Under the pieces are notes generated by a model. That model saw nothing but the letters and a program-made list of their open reading frames with translations, was not told the origin of the DNA and ran no database searches. A DNA stretch of 64,000 bases from Yinghuangia seranimata (GTDB lineage Bacteria; Actinomycetota; Actinomycetes; Streptomycetales; Streptomycetaceae), in assembly GCF_029953285.1 (NCBI RefSeq), contig NZ_JASAOI010000006.1, positions 103,394 to 167,393 on the forward strand, given 5' to 3'. Shown in pieces: positions 52,434 through 61,109 of this stretch (within the stretch, counting starts at the first letter, position 1; each line of letters opens with the position of its first letter). Both the position numbers and the translations under genes were made by a program.

Positions 52434-52751
52434 GTGGACATGGCATGCGGGTGCGACGGCGAGTTGTTCTGGGTGGCGCTCTTCACGTCGCCCGCGGGCT
52501 GGCTGCTGGCGATCATCTTGGCCGTGGTGGTTCTGGCGGTCCTGTTCGCGATGGTCGGCGCGTTCGGCGCGGGCGTCGGCTTCCTCGGCGTCGCGGGTGC
52601 CGAGGTGTGCCGGCGCCGCTGGGGTCCGCCTGTCGAACCCGAAACCGAACTCGACGCGGACGCACCGCTGATGAGCGTCTTCACGTGGTACGACGAGGCC
52701 GACTGGTTCGGCTATGCGGACGACCCGCGGGACGACGTCCTCGACCCTTGA
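52434..52751 (+). CDS. Small single-helix membrane protein
   Basis: The roughly 105-residue product has a short Cys-containing N-terminus (DMACGCDGELFW). One long hydrophobic segment follows (FTSPAGWLLAIILAVVVLAVLFAMVGAFGAGVGFLGVAG, about 14-52), then RRR as positive stop and an acidic end with TWYDEADWFGYADDP. No family is recognised. The start is uncertain: GTG 52434 or ATG 52440. It lies 147 bases after an ACAD gene and ends right at the palindrome that precedes the next operon. Confidence 0.55.
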   Translation: MDMACGCDGELFWVALFTSPAGWLLAIILAVVVLAVLFAMVGAFGAGVGFLGVAGAEVCRRRWGPPVEPETELDADAPLMSVFTWYDEADWFGYADDPRDDVLDP

Positions 52752-52756
52752 TTGCT

Positions 52757-52774
52757 CAATCATTATAAAGATAG
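52757..52774. promoter_or_regulatory. Palindromic operator, copy 2, overlapping a second inverted repeat
   Basis: CAATCATTATAAAGATAG matches 15 of 18 bases of the site at 46498. It overlaps TGATTG-CT-CAATCA at 52749-52762, a perfect 6-2-6 palindrome. It is 41 bases upstream of the dehydratase start at the head of a seven-gene operon. Two different regulators, or one with flexible sites, may act here. Confidence 0.65.
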
Positions 52775-52814
52775 CCTGCCAGGCGTGGTCGAGGCCGCCC
52801 CGCAGGAGGAACCG

Positions 52815-54110
52815 ATGCCCACCGCACCCTCGCGCGGCGTCATCACCGACGAGGCCGTCGCCCGGCTGCGTGCCCGCATCGGCGTCCCGGAGCCGCACAC
52901 CGCGCCGCCGCACTACCGGCTGCCGGGCACCGACGCGTTCCGGCACGTGGCCGAGGCGTACGGCGACGACAACCCCCTGTGGTGCGACCCGGACTACGCC
53001 GCACACACCCGCTGGAAGGGCCCGATCGCCCCGCCCGCGCTGGTCGGCGGCGACACCCTCGTCGGCGAGGACGAGGTGCCCGAAGTCGCCGACGAGTATC
53101 GGGCATTGATGAAAGGCGACCCGCTGCGCGGCGTGCACGCCTTCTACTCGGCGTCGCGCCGCGAGTGGTGGGCGCCGCTGCACCCGAACCGCCGCGTGTT
53201 CCGCCGCAACGCGCTCGTCGGCGTGCACGCCAAGGCCAGCGCCTTCGCCGAACGCGCCGTCCACGAGTGGACCGGCCAGGTGTTCGCCGACGGGACCGGA
53301 ACCCTGCTCAGCGCGCAGTACCGGCTGATGATCCGCGCCGAACGGGCCAAGGCCCGTGGTGCCGCGCGCGAAAAGGACGTCGAGCCGGCCTCCTACACCG
53401 AGGACGACATCGCCGCGATCGACGCCCAGTACGCCGCCGAATGCCCGCGCGGCGCCGAGCCCCGCTGGTGGGAGGACGTCGAAGTCGGCGACCCTGTAGG
53501 GCCTTTGGTCAAAGGCCCGTTCACCCTCACCGACCTGGTCTGCTGGCACGTCGGCATGGGCATGGGCATGTACGCCGTCAAGCCGCTGCGGCTCGGCGCC
53601 GCGAACCGCCGCCGCATCCCGCGCTTCTACCACCGCGACCCGCAGGGCATCCCCGACGTCATGCAACGCATCCACTGGGACCCGCAGTTCGCCCGACGCT
53701 CCGGCAACGCCACGACCTTCGACTACGGCCGGATGCGCGAGAACTGGCTGATCCACCTGTGCACCGACTGGATGGGCGACGACGCGTGGCTGTGGCGGCT
53801 CGACTGCGAGTTCCGCGCCTTCAACTACACCGGCGACACCCAGTGGCTGCGCGGAACCGTCACACGCAAGTACCTCGCGGACGGCGAACGCCCCGCGGTG
53901 GACCTGGACATCGCCGCCGTCAACCAGCGCGGCGAGACCACCACACCCGGCCACGCCACGGTGCTGCTGCCCAGCCGCGAGCACGGCCCGGTACGCCTGC
54001 CGGACCCGCCCGACGGCGCCCGCGACCTCGCCGAGGCACTGGCGGCCGCCGTGCGGCACTTCGCGGAGCACGGCGACACACCGGAGGGGACAGAGGGGAC
54101 GGACGCGTGA
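52815..54110 (+). CDS. FAS1-like/MaoC-type double-hotdog dehydratase
   Basis: The 431-residue protein has an N-terminal hotdog domain of the FAS1-like dehydratase type (about 25-190, with HVAEAYGDDNPLWCDPDYAAHTRWKGPIAPPALVG) and a second domain (about 210-420, PFTLTDLVCWHVGMGMGMY, then LIHLCTDWMGDDAWL). Such fused proteins act as enoyl-CoA hydratases in actinobacterial degradation of bulky CoA substrates such as steroids. The family assignment is firmer than the substrate. The ATG has AGGAGGA 4 bases upstream. First gene of the long operon, and its stop overlaps the next gene (GTGA). Confidence 0.85.
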   Translation: MPTAPSRGVITDEAVARLRARIGVPEPHTAPPHYRLPGTDAFRHVAEAYGDDNPLWCDPDYAAHTRWKGPIAPPALVGGDTLVGEDEVPEVADEYRALMKGDPLRGVHAFYSASRREWWAPLHPNRRVFRRNALVGVHAKASAFAERAVHEWTGQVFADGTGTLLSAQYRLMIRAERAKARGAAREKDVEPASYTEDDIAAIDAQYAAECPRGAEPRWWEDVEVGDPVGPLVKGPFTLTDLVCWHVGMGMGMYAVKPLRLGAANRRRIPRFYHRDPQGIPDVMQRIHWDPQFARRSGNATTFDYGRMRENWLIHLCTDWMGDDAWLWRLDCEFRAFNYTGDTQWLRGTVTRKYLADGERPAVDLDIAAVNQRGETTTPGHATVLLPSREHGPVRLPDPPDGARDLAEALAAAVRHFAEHGDTPEGTEGTDA

Positions 54111-54940
54111 CCGACGCCTACCGCTCCGCACCCGGCCTGCGCGTCGAACCCGACCCGGAGTCAGGCCTCCTGCGGCTCACCCTCGACCGGGCCGGCAAAC
54201 GCAACGCCCTCGACGACGGCATGGTCGCCGGCCTCATCGAGGCCCTCGACACGGCCGGTCGCGACGAGGCGGTCCGCGCCGTGCTCCTGGCCGCCGACGG
54301 CCCGCACTTCTGCACCGGCGCAGACATCGTCCAACGCAACGCCGCCGACGAGACCCAGGGCGAAGGCCGCCGCCCGCGCGTCGGCAGCATCCAGCGCCGC
54401 CTGCCGTCGCAGGCCCACCGCCTGATCCCGCTGCTCCTCACCGTCCAGGTCCCGGTCGTCTGCGCAGTGCGCGGCTGGGCGGCCGGCATCGGACTGGCCC
54501 TCGCCCTCGCCTCCGACGTGACCGTCGCCGCCGACGACGCGCGCTTCTGGGCGCCGTTCGCGGCACGCGGCTTCACCCCCGACAGCGGTGTGACGTGGCT
54601 GCTGCCCCGCCGGGTCGGCGAGGTCAGGGCCCGCCGCATGCTGCTGCTCGGCGAGACCGTCGACGGCAAGACCGCCCAGGAATGGGGCCTGATCGAACGC
54701 GCAGTGCCCGGGACCGGGCTCGAGACCGCGGCCGAGGAGCTGGCGCACCGGCTCGCGGCAGGCCCGACCGTCGCGCTCGGCCTGACCAAGTGGCTGCTGC
54801 ACAACGGCGGTTCAGCAACCCTGGAACAACAGCTCCGCGACGAGGCCTTCGCCATGGAACTCTCCTCCCGCAGCCGCGACTTCCGCGAGGGCATGGCCGC
54901 CTTCGCCGCCAAGCGCCCCGCCGACTTCCAGGGCCGGTGA
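54107..54940 (+). CDS. Enoyl-CoA hydratase/isomerase family protein (1)
   Basis: The 277-residue crotonase-fold protein has LTLDRAGKRNALDDGMVAGLIEAL, the oxyanion-hole residues in GPHFCTGADI and VRGWAAGIGLALALASDVTVAA, and FWAPFAARGFTPDSGVTWLLPRRVG before the C-terminal helices. The glutamate typical of hydratases is not obvious at the usual place, where the sequence is FTPDSG, so it may be an isomerase or another crotonase activity. It is coupled on both sides: its GTG overlaps the dehydratase stop and its stop precedes the ACAD start by 1 base. Confidence 0.9.
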   Translation: MTDAYRSAPGLRVEPDPESGLLRLTLDRAGKRNALDDGMVAGLIEALDTAGRDEAVRAVLLAADGPHFCTGADIVQRNAADETQGEGRRPRVGSIQRRLPSQAHRLIPLLLTVQVPVVCAVRGWAAGIGLALALASDVTVAADDARFWAPFAARGFTPDSGVTWLLPRRVGEVRARRMLLLGETVDGKTAQEWGLIERAVPGTGLETAAEELAHRLAAGPTVALGLTKWLLHNGGSATLEQQLRDEAFAMELSSRSRDFREGMAAFAAKRPADFQGR

Positions 54941-54941
54941 C

Positions 54942-56369
54942 GTGATGGGCGAACTCGTCGACGCCGAGGGCCGCCTGCTCACTCCCGACACTGCGACCCC
55001 CGACCGGCTGGCCGAGGCCGTCGCGGCATGGGTCGAGCGGTACGTGCCCGCCCACTGGATCAAGGCCGCCCCGCACGGCCGCGCCGCCCTCCGCGCGGTC
55101 CGGCCCCGGGCCGAATACGAGGCCTGGTATCCGGTGTTCGGCCGGTCCGGGCTGGTCGTACCCACCTGGGAACGCGTGTACGGCGGCCTCGGCCTGACCC
55201 GGGACCAGGCCCGGGCCGCCGAGGCCGTGCTCGCGCCGTACAACCTCGGACGCCTCAACCCGCTCGGCCTCGGCAACGCCGCCCCCGCACTGTTCGCGCA
55301 CGGCACCGAGGAGCAGCGGCTGCGCTTCCTGCCGCCGATGGTGCGCAACGAGGAGTTCTGGTGCCAGCTCTTCAGCGAGCCCGGCGCCGGCTCCGACCTG
55401 GCCTCGCTGGCCACCCGCGCCGAGCGCGACGAGGCCTCCGGGGACTGGCTGATCACCGGTCAGAAGGTGTGGACGACCTGGGGGTTCAAGGCCGCCTTCG
55501 GGGTGCTGCTGGCCCGCACCGACCCGGACGTGCCCAAGCGCCAGGGCCTCACGTACTTCCTCCTCGACCTGCGCCAACCCGGGGTTACCGTACGGCCGTT
55601 GCGGACGATGACCGGAGAGGCCGAGTTCAGCGAGGTGTTCCTCGACCGGGCGCGCGTCCCCGACGCGCAGCGGGTCGGCGCGGTCGGCGACGGCTGGAAG
55701 GTCGCCGGCGCCACGCTGTCCGGCGAACGCCAGATGGTCTCCGGTGCCGGTTCCGGCGGCGTCGACCGCATCGGCGGGTCCGGAGTAGCCCATCTGCTGG
55801 CCCTCGCCCGCCGCATCAGCGCCGAAGGGCGCCCGGGCGGCTGGGACGACCCCGCGGTGCGCCAGGAGCTGATGCGGCTCTACAGCGAGGAACGCATCCG
55901 CTCCTGGACAAACGAGCGGGTGCGCGCCGGGGCGAAGGCCGGACACGCGCCCGGGCCGGCGAGCTCGATCGGGAAGCTGCACCAGGGGGAGCTGAACCAG
56001 CGCATGCAGGCGCTCGCCGCCGAACTGCTCGGCGCGTACGGGCAGGCCTGGGAACCGGACGGAACAGGCGACCCGACCGCCGCGCCCGACCCGACCGCCA
56101 CGGTCGACCCGACCGCCGCGCCCGACCCGACCGCCACGGCCGACCCGACCGCCACGGTCGACCCGGACCCCGCCCTCCATGACCTGGACGCCGGCTACGA
56201 GGCCCGCCTCCCGCACGAGGTCCGCGGCATGCTGCGCAGCCGCGCCAACACCATCGAGGGCGGCACCTCCGAGGTCAACCGCACCGTCCTGGCCGAACGC
56301 GTCCTCGGCCTGCCCCGCGAACCCGACCCGTGGCACGGCGTGCCCTGGCGCGACGTCCCCCGGAGCTGA
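54942..56369 (+). CDS. Acyl-CoA dehydrogenase with an internal DPTAxx repeat
   Basis: The 475-residue FAD enzyme of the larger catabolic ACAD type has QLFSEPGAGSDLASLATRAERDEASGDWLITGQKVWTTWGF, TMTGEAEFSEVFLDRARVPDAQRVGAVGDGW and SSIGKLHQGELNQRMQALAAELLG, and ends with ANTIEGGTSEVNRTVLAERVLGLP. Between the last two blocks, residues 377-406, five copies of a six-residue DPTAxx unit are encoded by an 18-base tandem repeat. These sit in the loop between helices of the C-terminal domain, lengthen the chain and are probably disordered. GTG 54942 or ATG 54945 starts the gene, immediately after the hydratase. It probably works with the hydratases beside it. Confidence 0.93.
   Translation: MMGELVDAEGRLLTPDTATPDRLAEAVAAWVERYVPAHWIKAAPHGRAALRAVRPRAEYEAWYPVFGRSGLVVPTWERVYGGLGLTRDQARAAEAVLAPYNLGRLNPLGLGNAAPALFAHGTEEQRLRFLPPMVRNEEFWCQLFSEPGAGSDLASLATRAERDEASGDWLITGQKVWTTWGFKAAFGVLLARTDPDVPKRQGLTYFLLDLRQPGVTVRPLRTMTGEAEFSEVFLDRARVPDAQRVGAVGDGWKVAGATLSGERQMVSGAGSGGVDRIGGSGVAHLLALARRISAEGRPGGWDDPAVRQELMRLYSEERIRSWTNERVRAGAKAGHAPGPASSIGKLHQGELNQRMQALAAELLGAYGQAWEPDGTGDPTAAPDPTATVDPTAAPDPTATADPTATVDPDPALHDLDAGYEARLPHEVRGMLRSRANTIEGGTSEVNRTVLAERVLGLPREPDPWHGVPWRDVPRS
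56070..56159 (+). repeat. Five 18-base tandem units within the acyl-CoA dehydrogenase gene
   Basis: Units alternate GACCCGACCGCCGCGCCC and GACCCGACCGCCACGGTC-like forms, each encoding DPTA plus two residues. A sixth, degenerate unit follows. The frame is kept because the unit length is a multiple of 3. Confidence 0.85.
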
Positions 56370-56372
56370 CCG

Positions 56373-57107
56373 GTGACCGCCGTCGTCCCCGGGCCCGCGG
56401 GCTACACCCGGCTCGCCGTGACCCGCCAAGGCCCGGTCGGGTGGCTGGTGTTCGACCGGCCCGAGCGCGGCAACGCGATGGACGCCGCCATGCTCGACGA
56501 ACTCGAAGGGGCCTGGCGGGAACTGGACGACGACCCCGACGTGCGGGTCATCGTCAACACCGGCAACGGCCCGGCCTTCCAGACCGGGCTCGACGTCGCC
56601 CAGCTCGCCCGCGACCCGGCCGCGCTGCGCGAGCAGTCCCGCCGTACCAAGCGGTCCGAACTGCGCCTGACGGCCCACCACAACCGGGTCGCCAAGCCGG
56701 TGATCGCCGCCGTCAACGGCGTGTGCGCAGGCGGCGGCCTGCACTTCGTCGCGGACGCCGACGTGGTCATCGCCTCCCGCGAGGCGGTGTTCCTCGACCC
56801 GCACGTCACCGTCGGCCAGGTCTCCGCGTCCGAAGCGATCACCCTGGCCCGACGCGCGGCGTTCGAGCCGGTGCTGCGCATGGCTCTGACCGGGCGTCAC
56901 GAGCGGATCAGCGCCCGGCGCGCGTACGAACTGGGCATGGTCAGCGAGGTCGTCGACCCGCCCGAGCGGCTGCGGGACGCGGCGCGGGACCTGGCCGAGA
57001 CCATCGCCCTGCGCCCGGCCGCGCACACCGCGGCGGTCAAACGGGCCCTGTGGCGGGCACTGGACAGCCGCGGCACCGGCCGCGGCGCGGGAGGGCGGCG
57101 GACATGA
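56373..57107 (+). CDS. Enoyl-CoA hydratase/isomerase family protein (2)
   Basis: The 244-residue crotonase-fold protein has VGWLVFDRPERGNAMDAAMLDEL, GNGPAFQTGLDVAQLA, VAAVNGVCAGGGLHFVADADVVIA-like sequence and FLDPHVTVGQVSASEAITLARRAAF. Its C-terminal helices are shorter than usual: the product is about 33 residues shorter than its neighbour and ends in a Gly/Arg-rich stretch. It shares long identical runs with the next gene (RMALTGRHER, RAYELGMVSEVVDPPERLRDAA), so the two are tandem duplicates. The GTG follows the ACAD stop by 3 bases and its stop overlaps the next ATG. Confidence 0.9.
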   Translation: MTAVVPGPAGYTRLAVTRQGPVGWLVFDRPERGNAMDAAMLDELEGAWRELDDDPDVRVIVNTGNGPAFQTGLDVAQLARDPAALREQSRRTKRSELRLTAHHNRVAKPVIAAVNGVCAGGGLHFVADADVVIASREAVFLDPHVTVGQVSASEAITLARRAAFEPVLRMALTGRHERISARRAYELGMVSEVVDPPERLRDAARDLAETIALRPAAHTAAVKRALWRALDSRGTGRGAGGRRT

Positions 57108-57937
57108 CGTACCCCGAACTGGAACATCTGAGGCTGGAACGGCGCGGCCCGGTCGGATGGCTGGTCAACAACCGGCCGGAGCGGCTCAACGCGATGAACA
57201 GCGCGATGCGCGACGAGTTCGCGGTCGCCTGGCGGGCCCTGGACACCGATCCCGAGGTGCGGGTCATCGTGCACACCGGCGAGGGGCGCGCGTTCCAGAC
57301 CGGCGTCGACGTGGCCGAGATCGCCGAGGACGGCGTCGGCATGGAGCGGTACCGCGAGTCGATGGAGGAGTTCGACGTCCACTTCACCGCCTGGCACTGC
57401 GGCGTCGCCAAGCCGGTCATCACGGCCGTCAACGGACTATGCGCCGGCGGGGCGTTCCACTGGGTGGCCGACGCCGACATCGTCATCGCCGCGTCCGACG
57501 CGCAGTTCTTCGACCCGCACGTGTCCGTGGGCCAGGTGGTCGCCATCGAGGCGATCGGGCTGCTGCGCAAGATGCCGTTCGAGGCCGTCATGCGCATGGC
57601 CTTGACGGGGCGTCACGAGCGGATGGGCGCCCAACGGGCCTACGAGCTCGGCATGGTCAGCGAGGTCGTCGACCCGCCCGAGCGGCTGCGCGACGCCGCG
57701 CAGGAGCTCGGGGAGACGATCGCCCGCAACTCGCCCGCCGCGATGGCCGCGACCAAGCGGGCGCTGTGGGGCGCGTTGGAGATGGGCCTGACGGACGCAT
57801 GTCGGGCGGGCGCGAAGGAGCTCGTGTCGCTGTGGGGGCATCCGGACCAGGAGGAGGGGCCGCGCGCGTTCGCCGAGAAGCGGGAACCGCGGTGGGCGCC
57901 ACCGGAGTCGGGGGCGGTGCCCGGTGCGCCTGACTGA
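57104..57937 (+). CDS. Enoyl-CoA hydratase/isomerase family protein (3)
   Basis: This 277-residue crotonase paralogue of the preceding gene has VGWLVNNRPERLNAMNSAMRDEF, GRAFQTGVDVAEIAED, AVNGLCAGGAFHWVADADIVIA and FFDPHVSVGQVVAIEAIGLLRKMPF. It keeps the full C-terminal helix (AGAKELVSLWGHPDQEEGPRAFAEKREPRW), missing from its neighbour. The two may form a mixed trimer or hexamer, or act on successive intermediates. ATG 57104 overlaps the previous stop (ATGA), and its own end overlaps the ligase start by 14 bases. Confidence 0.92.
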   Translation: MTYPELEHLRLERRGPVGWLVNNRPERLNAMNSAMRDEFAVAWRALDTDPEVRVIVHTGEGRAFQTGVDVAEIAEDGVGMERYRESMEEFDVHFTAWHCGVAKPVITAVNGLCAGGAFHWVADADIVIAASDAQFFDPHVSVGQVVAIEAIGLLRKMPFEAVMRMALTGRHERMGAQRAYELGMVSEVVDPPERLRDAAQELGETIARNSPAAMAATKRALWGALEMGLTDACRAGAKELVSLWGHPDQEEGPRAFAEKREPRWAPPESGAVPGAPD

Positions 57938-59447
57938 CCTGCTCGCGCCGCGCCCCGACGACGCCGACACGGCGGCCGTCCACACCGACACCCGGGAGGT
58001 CACGCGGGCCGACCTCCGCGCCGCCGCCACCCGCCTCGCGGACGTCCTGCGCGCTGCCGGAGTCCGCGCCGGACAGGCCGTCGCCGTGATGCCGGCGGAC
58101 GGCGCGGACGCGGTCGCCGCACTGTTCGGCGTCTGGCTCGCGGACGCCGTCTACGTGCCCCTCAACCCCAGGCTGACCGACCGGGAGGTCGCGCGCGTCC
58201 TCGCCGACGTCCGGCCCGCGCTCGTCGTCGCGGGCGGCGCACAGGCGGGACGCTTCCCGGACCGCGCGGTGGTGGCCGTCACCGAGCCGTTCGCCTGGCA
58301 GCCCCCCTCGGCGAAGGCCGATGTAGCCGCCGATGCCCGGACGTACGACCCCGACGCCGCGCTCATCCAGTTCACCTCCGGCACCACCGGAAGGCCCAAG
58401 CCCGTCCTGCTGCGGCACAGCGGCATCGCCGCCCTCCTCGAGCCGGTGCTCGACCGCCTGGTCGGCACGGGGCGCGCCCGCCCGGCCACGCCGATGCCGA
58501 ACCTCATCCCGACCTCGATGTCGCTGTGGGCCGGCATCTACAACGTGCTGTTCGCATTCCGCGTCGGCGCGCCCGTCGTGCTCATGGAGCACTTCGACAC
58601 CGGCCGATTCACGGCCTACGTAAGAAGGTTCGGGATCCGCTCGGTGGTGCTGCCGCCCGCCGCGATGGTGCTCCTCGCGGACGACCCGGCCGTCACCGAC
58701 CTGGCGCCGCTGAAGTACGTCCGCAGCATCACCGCGCCGCTGTCCCCGTTCCAGGCCCGCCGGTTCCGCGACCGGTTCGGGGTGACCGTCCTCAACTGCT
58801 ACGGCCAGACCGAGATCGGCGGCGAGATCGTCGGCTGGAACGCGGCCGACGCGAGGGCGTACGGCGACAGCAAGCTCGGGGCCGCCGGGAGGCCGCACGA
58901 CGGCGTCCTCCTCCGCGTCGTCGACGAGGCCGGGCGGGTGCGCGAGGACGGCGGGTCCGGCGAACTGTTGGTGCGCACCCCGGCGTTGGCTGCCGGATAC
59001 GCCGACACGGGCGACGGTTCCGGGGCCGGCCTCGGCGACCGGGTCGACGCCGAGGGCTGGTTCCGCACCGGCGACCTGGGCCGCGTCGACGCCGACGGGT
59101 TCCTGTGGATCGAGGGCCGGGTCTCCGACGTGATCAACCGGGGCGGGCTCAAGGTGCAGCCCTCCGAGGTCGCCGAAGTGCTGCGCCTAGCTCCAGGTGT
59201 CGCGGACGCCGCGGTGGCCGCGCTGCCCGACCCGAGGCTCGGCGAGGTGCCGTGCGCGTTCGTCGTCCCCCGGGACGCGGCCGCCCCCGACCCGGCCGCG
59301 CTGGACGCGTGGTGCCGAACGCACCTGGCCCCCTTCAAGGTTCCGGTCCGCTATGTCACCGTGGACGCCCTTCCGCGCAACGAGGCGGGCAAGGTGCTCG
59401 CCGCCGAGCTCATCACCCTGGTCGACCCCGAAAGGCGGCGTGCGTGA
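57924..59447 (+). CDS. AMP-binding acyl-CoA synthetase (1)
   Basis: The 507-residue ANL-superfamily ligase has the P-loop FTSGTTGRPKP (about 150), NCYGQTEIGGE, the hinge-region GWFRTGDLGRVDADGFLWIEGRVSDVINRGGLKVQPSEV, and the catalytic lysine in LPRNEAGKVLAAEL at the end. It activates a carboxylic acid with ATP and CoA. The substrate is probably a degradation intermediate. GTG 57924 starts within the end of the hydratase gene, and its stop overlaps the next ligase gene (GTGA). Two adjacent ligases with different acid-binding regions suggest two different acids, or one real and one divergent enzyme. Confidence 0.93.
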   Translation: MRLTDLLAPRPDDADTAAVHTDTREVTRADLRAAATRLADVLRAAGVRAGQAVAVMPADGADAVAALFGVWLADAVYVPLNPRLTDREVARVLADVRPALVVAGGAQAGRFPDRAVVAVTEPFAWQPPSAKADVAADARTYDPDAALIQFTSGTTGRPKPVLLRHSGIAALLEPVLDRLVGTGRARPATPMPNLIPTSMSLWAGIYNVLFAFRVGAPVVLMEHFDTGRFTAYVRRFGIRSVVLPPAAMVLLADDPAVTDLAPLKYVRSITAPLSPFQARRFRDRFGVTVLNCYGQTEIGGEIVGWNAADARAYGDSKLGAAGRPHDGVLLRVVDEAGRVREDGGSGELLVRTPALAAGYADTGDGSGAGLGDRVDAEGWFRTGDLGRVDADGFLWIEGRVSDVINRGGLKVQPSEVAEVLRLAPGVADAAVAALPDPRLGEVPCAFVVPRDAAAPDPAALDAWCRTHLAPFKVPVRYVTVDALPRNEAGKVLAAELITLVDPERRRA

Positions 59448-61048
59448 GCGAGACGATCGGCGGGCTGCTCCGGTCGGCGGCCGAACGCTTCGGCGACACC
59501 GAGGCCGTCGTGGACGGCGACACCATCCTGACGTTCCGCCAACTGGCTTACGAGGCAGAACGGTTCGCGCGAGCCGCACACGCACACGGGCTCCGCCCCG
59601 GCGACCGCGTCGCCGTGTGGGCGCCCAACTCGGCGCGCTGGCTGGTCGCCGCTCTCGGCACGCTCACCCTCGGCGGCACGGTCGTCACCGTGAACACCCG
59701 CTACCGGGGCGCCGAGGCAGCCGACCTGATCCGGCGTTCGTCGGCCCAAGCGCTTTTCGTGCAACAGGGGTTCCTCGGGTACGACCACCTAGGGGCGCTG
59801 CGCAAGGCCGCTGCCGAAGAGACGGGAGACGGGGCGGTTCCGCGCCTGTGTGTGAACACTGCCGACGCCGCGTCCGGCGCTGAGGGGCTGCTGCCGTTCG
59901 AGGACTTCCTGGCCGTGGGGGAGGCGGGCAAGGCAGGGGAGGCGGGGGAGTGGAGTGCCCCCGACATCGACCCGGACAGCACGTCCCACATCATCTTCAC
60001 CTCCGGAACCACCGGGACGCCGAAGGGCGTGCTGCTCAACCACCGTGCGCTGCTTCGGCTTTACACCGACTACAGCGGGATCTGGGGCATCCGGGAAGGC
60101 GACCGGTACCTCGTGCCGCTGCCGTTCTTCCACACGGGCGGGCAGTCCGCCGTGCTGTCGTGCCTGATCCGGGGCGCGACGATCCTGCCGCTCGCGGTGT
60201 TCGACCCGACGGCGGTGCTGGAGACCGTCGAACGGCTGCGCGTGAGCGTCCTCATCGGCGCCCCGACCATCTTCGCGGCGCTGCTCGACCACCCCGAGCG
60301 CGACCGCTACGACCTGTCGTCGCTGCGGCTGGCCGCGACCGGCGCAGCCGTGGTGCCCGTGCGGCTGGTGGAACGCTGCCACGCCGAGCTGCCGTTCGAG
60401 AACTTCATCACCGCGTACGGGCTCACCGAGTGCCACGGGACGGCCACCATGTGCCGGGCCGCCGACCCGGCCGCGACCGTCGCGGCGACCAACGGCCGTG
60501 CGGTGCCCGGCGTCGAGGTCCGCGTCGTCGGGCCGGACGGCGCCGACGCGCCCGCGGGGACGTCCGGCGAGGTGTGGGTGCGCGGCTACCACGTGACGCG
60601 CGGCTACCTGGACGACCCGGCCGCCACCGCGGAGGCCGTCGACGCCGACGGGTGGCTGCACACCGGCGACATCGGCAACCTGGACGCGGACGGCAACCTG
60701 GCGATCACCGACCGGCTCAAGGACCTGTTCATCGTCGGCGGGTTCAACGTGTCGCCGGCCGAGGTCGAGCAGGTGATGGCCCGTCATCCCGCGGTGTCCG
60801 AGGTCGCGGTCATCGGCGTGCCGGACGAACGGCTCGGCGAGGTCGGGCACGCGTACGTCATCCCCCGGCCGGGCACGGCCGCCGACCCGGACGAGATCAC
60901 CGCGTGGTGCCGCGAGCGCCTGGCGAACTTCAAGGTGCCGAGCGGCATCGTGGTGACCGACACCCTGCCGCGCAACACCACGGGCAAGGTGCAGAAGACC
61001 GAGCTGCGGGCGCTGTACAGAGCGACCGGCGGCCTTGACGCAGAATGA
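59444..61048 (+). CDS. AMP-binding acyl-CoA synthetase (2), FadD3-like
   Basis: The 534-residue ligase has IIFTSGTTGTPKGVLLNHRALL (about 183-205), LPFFHTGGQSAVLSCLIRGATILPL, ITAYGLTECHGTATMC, GWLHTGDIGNLDADGNLAITDRLKDLFIVGGFNVSPAEVE and LPRNTTGKVQKTELRAL. HTGGQ and FNVSPAEVE resemble actinobacterial FadD3-type ligases that activate steroid-ring propionates, but similarity by eye is not decisive. It closes the operon, and a 156-base gap with a possible inverted repeat follows. Confidence 0.93.
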   Translation: MSETIGGLLRSAAERFGDTEAVVDGDTILTFRQLAYEAERFARAAHAHGLRPGDRVAVWAPNSARWLVAALGTLTLGGTVVTVNTRYRGAEAADLIRRSSAQALFVQQGFLGYDHLGALRKAAAEETGDGAVPRLCVNTADAASGAEGLLPFEDFLAVGEAGKAGEAGEWSAPDIDPDSTSHIIFTSGTTGTPKGVLLNHRALLRLYTDYSGIWGIREGDRYLVPLPFFHTGGQSAVLSCLIRGATILPLAVFDPTAVLETVERLRVSVLIGAPTIFAALLDHPERDRYDLSSLRLAATGAAVVPVRLVERCHAELPFENFITAYGLTECHGTATMCRAADPAATVAATNGRAVPGVEVRVVGPDGADAPAGTSGEVWVRGYHVTRGYLDDPAATAEAVDADGWLHTGDIGNLDADGNLAITDRLKDLFIVGGFNVSPAEVEQVMARHPAVSEVAVIGVPDERLGEVGHAYVIPRPGTAADPDEITAWCRERLANFKVPSGIVVTDTLPRNTTGKVQKTELRALYRATGGLDAE

Positions 61049-61109
61049 CGAATCCGCGGCCCATTTCGCCATGAACGGACGCAAACGTTCCGGCAAAGCG
61101 CGGAAAAGT

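Noticed and set aside
35010..52774. Idea that the TetR at 35060 also controls the operon at 52815
   Set aside because: The half-sites share CAATCA/TGATTG, but their order and spacing differ (CAATCA-G-TGATTG versus TGATTG-CT-CAATCA), so a common regulator is not supported without binding data.
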